NCBI RefSeq assembly: GCF_947503125.1
Contig: NZ_CANNCR010000012.1
Span: 59,573-123,572, forward strand
Length of the DNA stretch: 64,000 nt
Direction: 5' to 3'
From: an uncultured Metabacillus sp.
GTDB lineage: Bacteria; Bacillota; Bacilli; Bacillales; Bacillaceae
Shown here: one piece after another, positions 57,715 to 64,000 of the stretch
Position numbering within the stretch: the first letter of the stretch is position 1
Layout: each line of letters starts with the position of its first letter
Position numbers and translations under genes: made by a program
Notes under the pieces: model-generated
What the model was told of the DNA's origin: nothing
Databases searched by the model: none
Seen by the model: the letters and a program-made list of their open reading frames with translations, nothing else

Positions 57715-58398
57715 ATGCAAGTTTCTTATCATGGTCATTCTGTTGTGAAAATTTTATCCGAAAATAAAAAGATTATCATTGACCCGTTTATTAATGGAAA
57801 TGAACTAACTGATTTGAATGTTGGTGACCTTGAAGTTGATGTGATAATCTTAACACATGGTCATAATGATCATGTCGGGGACACGGTTGAGATTGCGAAG
57901 AAAAATAACGCATTAGTCATTGCTCCATACGAGTTAGCTGTATACATAGGGAAAAATGATATTAATATTCACCCAATGAATTTAGGCGGGGCTTACCAAT
58001 TTGACTTTGGTAAAGTAAAGCTGACACAAGCGTTTCATGGGTCAAGCTATCAGGAACAAGATGGCACAGTGATCTATACCGGGATGCCTTCAGGAGTACT
58101 ATTTACAGCAGAGGGAAAAACAATTTATCATGCTGGTGATACGGCGCTGTTTTCAGATATGAAGATGATTGGTGAGCGAAATGAAATTGATGTAGCCTTT
58201 TTACCGATTGGGGATAATCTAACAATGGGGCCGGAGGATGCAGTAGATGCTGCCTTATGGCTCAAAGCAAAAAAGGTTGTGCCGATCCATTACGATACAT
58301 TTCCTGCAATAAAACAAGATCCTAAAGCGTTTGCAAATATGCTTCCAGAAGGTGTAGGTATTCCTTTAAAGGTAGGAGAAATACTGGAGCTAAAATAA
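57715..58398 (+). CDS. ytkL: UPF0173 metal-dependent hydrolase YtkL
   Basis: A 227-aa metallo-beta-lactamase-fold protein. The short N-terminus [13 protein letters not shown] and [12 protein letters not shown] (HxHxDH) bind two metals; [13 protein letters not shown] and [14 protein letters not shown] supply the rest. All ligands are present, so it should be a working hydrolase of unknown substrate. The ATG follows GAGAGCAGGTG. It is cytosolic. Confidence 0.93.
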   Translation: MQVSYHGHSVVKILSENKKIIIDPFINGNELTDLNVGDLEVDVIILTHGHNDHVGDTVEIAKKNNALVIAPYELAVYIGKNDINIHPMNLGGAYQFDFGKVKLTQAFHGSSYQEQDGTVIYTGMPSGVLFTAEGKTIYHAGDTALFSDMKMIGERNEIDVAFLPIGDNLTMGPEDAVDAALWLKAKKVVPIHYDTFPAIKQDPKAFANMLPEGVGIPLKVGEILELK

Positions 58399-58408
58399 GT
58401 CATAGATA

Positions 58409-58445
58409 GAAGTGGATGATTGTGGTCATTCGCTTCTTTTTTTTC
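58409..58445 (+). terminator. ytkL terminator
   Basis: GAAGTGGATGA (58409-58419) pairs with TCATTCGCTTC (58426-58436), with G-T pairs, and a run of eight T follows. Confidence 0.8.
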
Positions 58446-58496
58446 TCGTACATGCATATGATATGGTAATAAATGAAGTGAAAGGATGATTTCAGG

Positions 58497-58739
58497 TTGA
58501 AAAACTTACTGTATGCATTAATAGCCTTAGTAATGCTTTTTGGGGGATTACAGCAAATCACAATGTCAGGCGATCAAATGCAAACCGTGTTTTTAATGAG
58601 TTGGTTATGTTTAGCGATTTTTGTGATTGGAGGAAATTTCGCACATTACTTATATCAACCTAAAAAAGCAGTGGGTAAACAGCAACCAGTTTTTGATCGA
58701 AATCGTCAACGAAAAAGAGTACGCCAAACAGCGCGTTGA
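58497..58739 (+). CDS. Small membrane protein, uncharacterised
   Basis: An 80-aa protein with two predicted membrane helices (about residues 3-21, NLLYALIALVMLFGGL, and 32-52, FLMSWLCLAIFVIGGNFAHYL) and a basic C-terminal tail (NRQRKRVRQTAR). The tail should face the cytoplasm by the positive-inside rule. The start is TTG 58497 after AAAGGATGATTTCAGG. I do not recognise the family; it sits between ytkL and ytoI. Confidence 0.7.
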   Translation: MKNLLYALIALVMLFGGLQQITMSGDQMQTVFLMSWLCLAIFVIGGNFAHYLYQPKKAVGKQQPVFDRNRQRKRVRQTAR

Positions 58740-58909
58740 TAAAAAAAAGCGCCACCCTTATAATTAAAAGTGGAAGAATAGGCAATTTATCATACTAAAT
58801 ACAGGCAGAAATTACGCCTGTAAAGGTTCGATAAATAAAGGCAACTAGCTTTGGAGAGCAGAATGCCTCTTAGGCTGGTAGTTTCATTTTATAAAAAGGG
58901 TGATGCGGC

Positions 58910-60226
58910 TTGGCTACAAAGCACGAGCAAATTTTACAATATATTAACTCACTTCCAGTTGGTGAAAAAATTTCGGTACGGCAAATTGCTAAGGAAATCA
59001 ACGTGAGTGAAGGGACAGCGTATCGGGCGATTAAAGAAGCTGAAAGTAAAGGCTATGTTAGTACAATTGAGCGTGTAGGAACAATAAGAATTGAAACGAA
59101 GAAAAAGGAAAACTTTGAGAAATTAACATATGCTGAGGTTGTTAATATTGTTGATGGACAAGTATTAGGTGGACGAGCGGGCTTGCATAAGACGTTAAAT
59201 AAATTTGTAATCGGTGCGATGAAACTTGAGGCAATGATGCGATATACAGGAGCAGGCAACTTATTAATTGTCGGAAATCGGACAAACGCACATAAATATG
59301 CGTTAGAGGCTGGTGCAGCCGTTTTAATAACAGGAGGATTTGATACAGAAGATAATGTCAAGAAGCTTGCCGATGATCTAGAATTGCCAATTATCTCAAC
59401 AAGCTATGACACGTTTACTGTAGGTACGATGATTAATCGCGCCATCTATGATCAATTGATAAAAAAGGAAATTGTCCAAGTTGAAGATATTTTAACACCG
59501 TTAGAAAAAACGATTACACTAAAGACAACAGATACGGTATCAACCTGGTATCAATATAATTATGAAACAGGTCATGGGCGATTTCCAGTTATCGATCAAA
59601 ACATGAAAGTACAAGGAATTGTCACATCAAAGGATATTATGGGGCATGACCATTCAACATTGATCGAAAAAGTGATGACGAAAAGCCCTGTTACTGTGAC
59701 CGGAAAAACATCTGTCGCCTCTTCTGCACAAATGATGGTTTGGGAAGGGATTGAGGTGCTTCCAGTCGTTGATCAACATAATCGTTTGCAAGGGATGATC
59801 AGCCGGCAAGATGTATTAAAGGCTTTGCAAATGATCCAGCGACAGCCGCAAATCGGTGAAAAGCTTGATGATATTATTACCAATCAGTTTATCACCATTG
59901 ATGATGAACTAAAACGAGGAAGTGTTTTTCGCTGTGAAGTAAGCCCGCAAATGACAAACCATCTTGGGACAATTTCTTACGGTGTTTTTACAACACTTGT
60001 AACAGAAGCGGTAAATCGCTACTTAAGAGCGCAAAAAAAAGGGGATATTGTCGTAGAAAATATTACAATATACTTCATCAAGCCTGTACAAATGGAAAGT
60101 GTACTTGAACTGCATCCGAAAATACTAGAGGTTGGAAGAAAGTTTGGAAAAATTGATATTGAAGCATTTAGTGAAGGAGCAGTAGTAGGGAAAGCAATGA
60201 TGATGGTTCAATTAATTGAAAGGTAA
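58910..60226 (+). CDS. ytoI: YtoI, HTH-DRTGG-CBS-hotdog regulator-like protein
   Basis: A 438-aa multidomain protein with the arrangement I recall for B. subtilis YtoI. Residues 1-60 form a winged helix-turn-helix (ISVRQIAKEINVSEGTAYRAIKEAESKGYV). A DRTGG domain (about 68-175, ending VGTMINRAIYDQL) follows, then two CBS domains (about 190-310, VIDQNMKVQGIVTSKDI and VVDQHNRLQGMISRQDV), and a thioesterase-like hotdog domain (about 320-438). CBS domains usually sense adenine nucleotides. The start is TTG 58910 after AAGGGTGATG. The regulated target is unknown. Confidence 0.9.
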   Translation: MATKHEQILQYINSLPVGEKISVRQIAKEINVSEGTAYRAIKEAESKGYVSTIERVGTIRIETKKKENFEKLTYAEVVNIVDGQVLGGRAGLHKTLNKFVIGAMKLEAMMRYTGAGNLLIVGNRTNAHKYALEAGAAVLITGGFDTEDNVKKLADDLELPIISTSYDTFTVGTMINRAIYDQLIKKEIVQVEDILTPLEKTITLKTTDTVSTWYQYNYETGHGRFPVIDQNMKVQGIVTSKDIMGHDHSTLIEKVMTKSPVTVTGKTSVASSAQMMVWEGIEVLPVVDQHNRLQGMISRQDVLKALQMIQRQPQIGEKLDDIITNQFITIDDELKRGSVFRCEVSPQMTNHLGTISYGVFTTLVTEAVNRYLRAQKKGDIVVENITIYFIKPVQMESVLELHPKILEVGRKFGKIDIEAFSEGAVVGKAMMMVQLIER

Positions 60227-60233
60227 GAGAATA

Positions 60234-60258
60234 GAAGAGGCTATGCCTCTTCTTATTT
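60234..60258. terminator. Bidirectional ytoI/ytpI terminator
   Basis: GAAGAGGC (60234-60241) and GCCTCTTC (60245-60252) around TAT, with TTATTTTT on the plus strand. The minus-strand gene stop lies one base beyond the stem. Confidence 0.8.
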
Positions 60259-60552
60259 TTGCGTCCCGGATTCGTTTATCACTTGTGGCAAATAATGCTT
60301 GTATGCACGGAACCCTGCCCAGCTGCTTCCAAGTCCAATTAGCAAAAAGATAATCCCCACGATTAACGAAATGCTTGATCGATATAAAAATAGCTGATTA
60401 AGGCCAAAGGATGCAACAAAAATTCCTAAGGCAATACTGGACTTTGCAGAAATCCATTGTTTCTCAATCGGCTTTTGGGATCTATAAGCTTTTACTTTAT
60501 AGTAAACGTAAAAAGCAAGGGAAATGATAATCATTACAACTAACACTGGCAT
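60253..60552 (-). CDS. ytpI: YtpI-like membrane protein
   Basis: A 99-aa protein with three predicted membrane helices (about residues 2-18, 41-57 and 60-78). It contains FYVYYKVKAYR and the conserved SAKSSIALGIFVASFGLNQLFLY. The frame extends upstream, but ATG 60552-60550 has GGAGG with proper spacing and gives the length I remember for B. subtilis YtpI (100 aa). Function unknown. It lies between ytoI and nrnA on the opposite strand. Confidence 0.88.
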   Translation of the reverse strand: MPVLVVMIIISLAFYVYYKVKAYRSQKPIEKQWISAKSSIALGIFVASFGLNQLFLYRSSISLIVGIIFLLIGLGSSWAGFRAYKHYLPQVINESGTQK

Positions 60553-60719
60553 ATATCGAAACCTCCGCATTAAAATCAATAACGTTCGTTGTTTACCATG
60601 TCTTATTTTAACATGACCTAAACAAAATGTATTCATTTTCTGTTTGCTGATTATTCTTTCTTTTTAAATAGGATGTTTTATGATTTAATAACTTATATCG
60701 ATGATTAAAGGAGATAGAA

Positions 60720-61664
60720 ATGAAACAACAAATTTTAAAAGAAATACGTCAAAATGAAACGATTATTATCCACCGTCATGTTCGCCCAGATCCAGATGCA
60801 TATGGTTCCCAATGTGGATTAGCTGAACTATTAAAAGCTTCCTATCCGGATAAAAAAATTCTCGTTGTAGGGGAAAGTGATCCATCCTTGGAGTTCCTAT
60901 ATAAAATGGATCTTGTTGAGGATGAAGTTTATCATGAAGCATTGGTTATTGTTTGTGATACTGCCAATCAAGCTCGGGTAAGTGACCAACGCTATAAAAA
61001 TGGGAAAAAGCTCATTAAAATTGATCACCATCCAAATGAAGACAAATATGGTGACCTGCTTTGGGTTGATACAAGTGCGGCTGCAACAAGTGAAATGATT
61101 TATGAACTATATTTGGAAGGCAGGGAGCAAGGCCTTGTTCTTTCAAAAAAAGCGGCACAATTATTATATGCAGGTATTGTTGGCGATACTGGCCGTTTCC
61201 TTTTTCCAAGCACTACGGAAAAGACCTTCCGTTATGCAAGTGCATTAATTTCTGAAGGAATTGAGTTTGCACCTTTATATGACGAACTGTATAAAACAAA
61301 ACGGAATGTTGCAAAGCTTAGCGGATATGTACTGCAAAACTTCAATTTAACATCTTCAGGAGCAGCTTCAATGAACATTTCGCAGGCAATTTTAGATGAA
61401 TATGAGGTTTCACCTTCTGAAGCTTCCCAGCTGGTAGGCATTCTTGGGAATATTGAGGGTGTTACAGCATGGGTGTTTTTCGTTGAAGAAAAAGATCAAA
61501 TAAGGGTTAGATTAAGATCTAAAGGGCCTGTAATTAACGGGCTAGCGAGAAAATACGATGGCGGAGGACATCCTTTAGCATCTGGTGCATCGATTTACAG
61601 CTGGGATGAGGCTGAAAACCTTTTTAAAGATTTAGTAGAGCTATGCCAAGAAGTTAACGGATAA
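60720..61664 (+). CDS. nrnA: Bifunctional oligoribonuclease/pAp phosphatase NrnA
   Basis: A 314-aa DHH/DHHA1 phosphoesterase that degrades short RNA oligomers and converts 3'-phosphoadenosine 5'-phosphate to AMP. HRHVRPDPDAYGSQCGL, VIVCDTANQARVSD and KIDHHPNEDKYGD hold the metal-binding histidines and aspartates. The C-terminal DHHA1 motif is YDGGGHPLASGA. AAAGGAGATAGAA precedes the ATG. It is cytosolic with its own terminator. Confidence 0.96.
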   Translation: MKQQILKEIRQNETIIIHRHVRPDPDAYGSQCGLAELLKASYPDKKILVVGESDPSLEFLYKMDLVEDEVYHEALVIVCDTANQARVSDQRYKNGKKLIKIDHHPNEDKYGDLLWVDTSAAATSEMIYELYLEGREQGLVLSKKAAQLLYAGIVGDTGRFLFPSTTEKTFRYASALISEGIEFAPLYDELYKTKRNVAKLSGYVLQNFNLTSSGAASMNISQAILDEYEVSPSEASQLVGILGNIEGVTAWVFFVEEKDQIRVRLRSKGPVINGLARKYDGGGHPLASGASIYSWDEAENLFKDLVELCQEVNG

Positions 61665-61678
61665 AGGGGTATGTAAGT

Positions 61679-61715
61679 GGTTCGGAATTCGTCAAAACGG
61701 TTCCGAACCTTTTTT
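61679..61715 (+). terminator. nrnA terminator
   Basis: GGTTCGGAA (61679-61687) pairs with TTCCGAACC (61701-61709), followed by TTTTTT. Confidence 0.9.
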
Positions 61716-61811
61716 CGATATTGGGGTAAAAATGTTAGCTATAAGCTTATATAGATATGTTGAGAAAAGCAAATAAGGAGATAGTAGTTTGAGAGGTTTT
61801 GGTAACGCTTA

Positions 61812-61997
61812 CTAATCTTTGTTTGGGATAAACCAAAATCCAATGTCGGTAGCATCTTCGTAAACATCAAGTTTCAATAGTTGGATTTCCTTTTTTATTA
61901 AATGTGCAATCTCAGGTGATTCAACATATGCTGAAAAACCCTTTTTAATATGCTCAAGCTTTTCCTGTACAAATTTTTTTGAATTAATAATATACAT
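61812..61997 (-). CDS. Small 61-aa protein
   Basis: A short gene supported by a very good ribosome binding site, GGAGGAGATTTAA before ATG 61997. The product begins MYIINSKKFVQEKLEHIKKGF, has SPEIAHLIKKEIQLLKLDV and ends in DIGFWFIPNKD. It is soluble and probably helical. The family is not recognised with certainty; a small uncharacterised gene near ytrI in B. subtilis may be the counterpart. Confidence 0.65.
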   Translation of the reverse strand: MYIINSKKFVQEKLEHIKKGFSAYVESPEIAHLIKKEIQLLKLDVYEDATDIGFWFIPNKD

Positions 61998-62539
61998 TTA
62001 AATCTCCTCCAATTTGTTTTTTTTAGAATGTCACCCTTTCTGAATGTGACGAGTCTGACCTTTTCTGTATAGAATAGCCAGCTCAGTCAAACCATGATTA
62101 GTTTGGTGGTAATTCATAAGTGGATTTAGCAAGTTAAACAAAGATTCCATTTTTCATTAAAATAAATTTACGGTATACATGGCTTTAGGCAGTGAATACT
62201 GACGAGGTTATGCTTTATATTTATGAAGTTGGAAGGAAAAAGCTTACTATTCATGAGGCGAGGATGATGAGGCGGCTGCTGCAGTATTGTTCTTAAAGAT
62301 GAAAAAGCTTTTCACTTGTTTGTTTTCCCTATTTTTATTTTATCGAAGATCACCTGAAAATGCGATTAATTTTTATCTACAAGTTTTTCTTTTAATGTGT
62401 ACGCACGATTAAGCATCCGAACCGGGAGTCTTCTCTCTATGGTGTATCAGTAGGAGGCTCCCAGTTGACTCGCTTTTCTAAACAGATGTCCCACTTATCG
62501 GTTGCATTCAACATACTGCTAATTCGATGTTACAAAAAT
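61998..62539. other. 542-bp gap between the 61-aa gene and ytrI
   Basis: No gene can be supported. A hairpin GGGAGTCTTCT/AGGAGGCTCCC lies at 62424-62462 without a clear T run. A 28-codon frame at 62210-62296 has a weak GACGAGG before it and is left uncalled. Confidence 0.5.
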
Positions 62540-63043
62540 TTATTTCAAAAATGATATTTCTACCTCAATATATATCGTTGTGGATAGAAAAAAATGGGTA
62601 ATTTTAAGCTTATAATCCTTATCGTCTATTGGCAATGTTCTGTTCTCGATCGTTCGTTTTATTAACTTATGATTGGAGATAACGCCCTCAAGCTCCTTTG
62701 CAATTAAATCTGATAAATCATCCTCAATCATTCGCTCAATATTTTTTATTCTAAAATCTTGAAAATGATATTTTTCACCATTTGTTAAATTGATTTCAAT
62801 ATCCTGTACTGTAAGTCTTTTTTGAGCTTCTTTATTTAATTTTGTGTATTCTTCCTGGTAAATCTCTTTACTCTTTTTTAGTTCGTCAATTACTACTTGT
62901 TGTTCAGCGATCTTGATGCTATGCTTTTCTTGAATCACACCAAATATAAATAAAAAAACACACCAGCTAATAACGGCTCCGATTGCTGCTCCTGCAAAAA
63001 AACGCTGCCATGTTGGTTGTTGGTAATGTGGTGGAATTCTCAT
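62540..63043 (-). CDS. ytrI: Sporulation membrane protein YtrI
   Basis: A 167-aa protein with one N-terminal membrane helix (about 18-40, AGAAIGAVISWCVFLFIFGVI) followed by a coiled coil (about 43-80) and a small soluble domain. In B. subtilis YtrH and YtrI are mother-cell (sigma-E) proteins needed for full spore resistance. ATG 63043 has AGGAG nine bases before it and gives the 167 aa remembered for YtrI; the frame upstream overlaps ytrH. The ytrH stop and ytrI start share ATGA. Confidence 0.92.
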   Translation of the reverse strand: MRIPPHYQQPTWQRFFAGAAIGAVISWCVFLFIFGVIQEKHSIKIAEQQVVIDELKKSKEIYQEEYTKLNKEAQKRLTVQDIEINLTNGEKYHFQDFRIKNIERMIEDDLSDLIAKELEGVISNHKLIKRTIENRTLPIDDKDYKLKITHFFLSTTIYIEVEISFLK

Positions 63044-63375
63044 GATATGTGCTCCTGTGTTAACCAAGTAATAATCAGCAATCCGGTTTGAGCACCGCCC
63101 ATACCTGAGACAATGAGTAAGACTTGTTTGATGATATCTCTCGTTTCACCTTCGAAAATCCCTCGTTCAAAGCTGTAAAACGCATCAAATGTTCCGCCAA
63201 TTGCGGCAACAAGCGCCCAAATCTTTAAACGATTTGCAAAGATAAACATTTTCGTTAAAGGTGGTTCACCAGCTAAAAAGGCTCCTATAGCACCTATGAG
63301 TGTTCCACCCAAAATAACACCAAGCGCAATAAAATAGCTGTGGATAAAAGCCGGAACAAAGGCTTCGTTTTCCAT
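63040..63375 (-). CDS. ytrH: Sporulation membrane protein YtrH
   Basis: A 111-aa membrane protein with about three helices (residues 10-31, 45-60 and 85-104). FIHSYFIALGVILGGTLIGAIGAF and KIWALVAAIGGTFDAFYSFERG are the family blocks. AGGAGGATGATGTA precedes the ATG. It is first in the ytrHI operon. Upstream lies a tandem repeat array instead of the usual short promoter gap toward dnaE. Confidence 0.93.
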   Translation of the reverse strand: MENEAFVPAFIHSYFIALGVILGGTLIGAIGAFLAGEPPLTKMFIFANRLKIWALVAAIGGTFDAFYSFERGIFEGETRDIIKQVLLIVSGMGGAQTGLLIITWLTQEHIS

Positions 63376-64000
63376 TACATCATCCTCCTATATTTATCCA
63401 AGCTTAACGGGTTGTTACCCCTGCTGATGGAAGTCTCACTTTATCCCATCTTAACGGGCAGTAAAATCCCTTTTTAAAATTATGAAAAGCAATCAGCATT
63501 GGTGGGGATTACTGCCCCTAAAGATCCGATAAGTCTCGCTAACCATCAGTAAGGATAAAGTACATCCTTACTGATGGAAGTCTCACTTTATCCCATCTTA
63601 ACGGGCAGTAAAATCCCTTTTATAATTAAGAAAAGCAATCAGCATTGGTGGGGATTACTGCCCCTAAAGATCCGATAAGTTTCGCTAACCACCAGTAAGG
63701 ATAAAGTACATCCTTACTGATGGAAGTCTCACTTTATCCCATCTTAACGGGCAGTAAAATCCCTTTTATAATTAAGAAAAGCAATCAGCATTGGTGGGGA
63801 TTACTGCCCCTAAAGATCCGATAAGTTTCGCTAACCACCAGTAAGGATAAAGTACATCCTTACTGATGGAAGTCTCACTTTATGTATATGGACGACCTTT
63901 AGGAAGTATGTTCTATTTAGATGCACTAGCTTTGCATTAAATAAATTCCTCTTTGTCAATAGTTTTTTTAAAAAAAGTCTGTTAGAACACAAAAAAACTC
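63376..64000. other. Right-end intergenic region dominated by tandem repeats
   Basis: It contains the 146-bp tandem array and about 115 bp of AT-rich unique sequence. In B. subtilis dnaE lies beyond ytrH on the other strand; its start is not within the window. Confidence 0.6.
63424..63884. repeat. Tandem array of a 146-bp palindromic unit, 3.2 copies
   Basis: Units start with CTGATGGAAGTCTCACTTTA at 63424, 63571, 63717 and 63863 (the last truncated), so the periods are 147, 146 and 146. Each unit has two stems: CAGTAAGGAT/ATCCTTACTG around AAAGTAC, and GGGCAGTAA..TCCC/GGGGATTACTGCCC. Units 2 and 3 look identical; unit 1 differs at several positions. No reading frame runs through it. The hairpin also occurs once at 2367-2420. 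Confidence 0.9.

Noticed and set aside
62192..62296. A 28-34 codon frame in the gap before ytrI (GTG 62192 or ATG 62210).
   Set aside because: The upstream signal is weak, and nothing in the product is recognisable.
63424..63884. CRISPR array.
   Set aside because: The repeated unit is 146 bp without unique spacers, and no cas genes are near.

Overview
The window is a low-GC Firmicutes chromosome segment from a spore-forming member of the Bacillaceae (Bacillus sensu lato). Three things support this: a small acid-soluble spore protein plus YtfJ, YtrH, YtrI and RefZ homologues; strong GGAGG-type ribosome binding sites with frequent TTG/GTG starts; and a gene order that follows, as I remember it, the Bacillus subtilis ytmP-to-dnaE region almost gene for gene. 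I see no tRNA, rRNA, CRISPR array, prophage or transposase gene. Most of the window is core chromosome; the novelty lies in gaps, repeats, leaders and a few damaged or expanded genes.

Layout. 1-6.5 kb: end of ytmP, ytzH, trmB, ytnP, ytzB, ytoP, a DUF84 NTPase, a lipoprotein, ytpP and ytpQ. 6.9-12.3 kb: the DNA translocase SftA with an expanded Glu/Gln repeat region, an unrecognised 217-aa protein, and murC behind a long structured leader. 12.5-15.4 kb: an accessory ABC transporter whose permease is frameshifted, and an M29 aminopeptidase. 15.6-24 kb: the general-stress operon ytxGHJ, aroA, ccpA, and the acetate genes acuC/acuA facing acsA, with acuB reduced to a 32-codon relic. 24-34 kb: a class A PBP, tyrS with a T-box, rpsD with a leader, dgcP, ytsP, refZ and hisJ. 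34-47 kb: ezrA, nifZ-thiI, a spore protein, mbcS, ytcJ, nadK2, sppA-yteJ, ytfI-ytfJ and tpx. 47-64 kb: ytxK, ackA, an EcsC-family gene, moaB, argGH, a 53-aa gene, ytkK, ald, ytkL, ytoI, ytpI, nrnA, ytrI and ytrH, then a 146-bp tandem repeat array.

How genes work together. CcpA lies beside its likely targets: acsA/acuA (repressed in B. subtilis) and ackA, which has a perfect 14/14 cre site placed for activation. AcuA acetylates and AcuC deacetylates AcsA on a C-terminal lysine. NifZ supplies sulfur to ThiI. ArgG and ArgH are translationally coupled. YtrH and YtrI are coupled by an ATGA overlap. EzrA, RefZ and SftA all touch cell division or chromosome segregation.

Repeats. Two intergenic repeat families stand out: a roughly 105-185 bp palindromic element with six near-full copies and one fragment, and a hairpin family (CTGATGGAAGTCTC) seen once after ytnP and as a 3.2-copy tandem array at the right end. 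Starts were chosen by Shine-Dalgarno spacing and remembered homologue length, so many differ from the longest possible reading frame. I did not find a convincing new multi-gene system; the best leads are the murC leader, the SftA repeat, the acuB relic and the repeat families.
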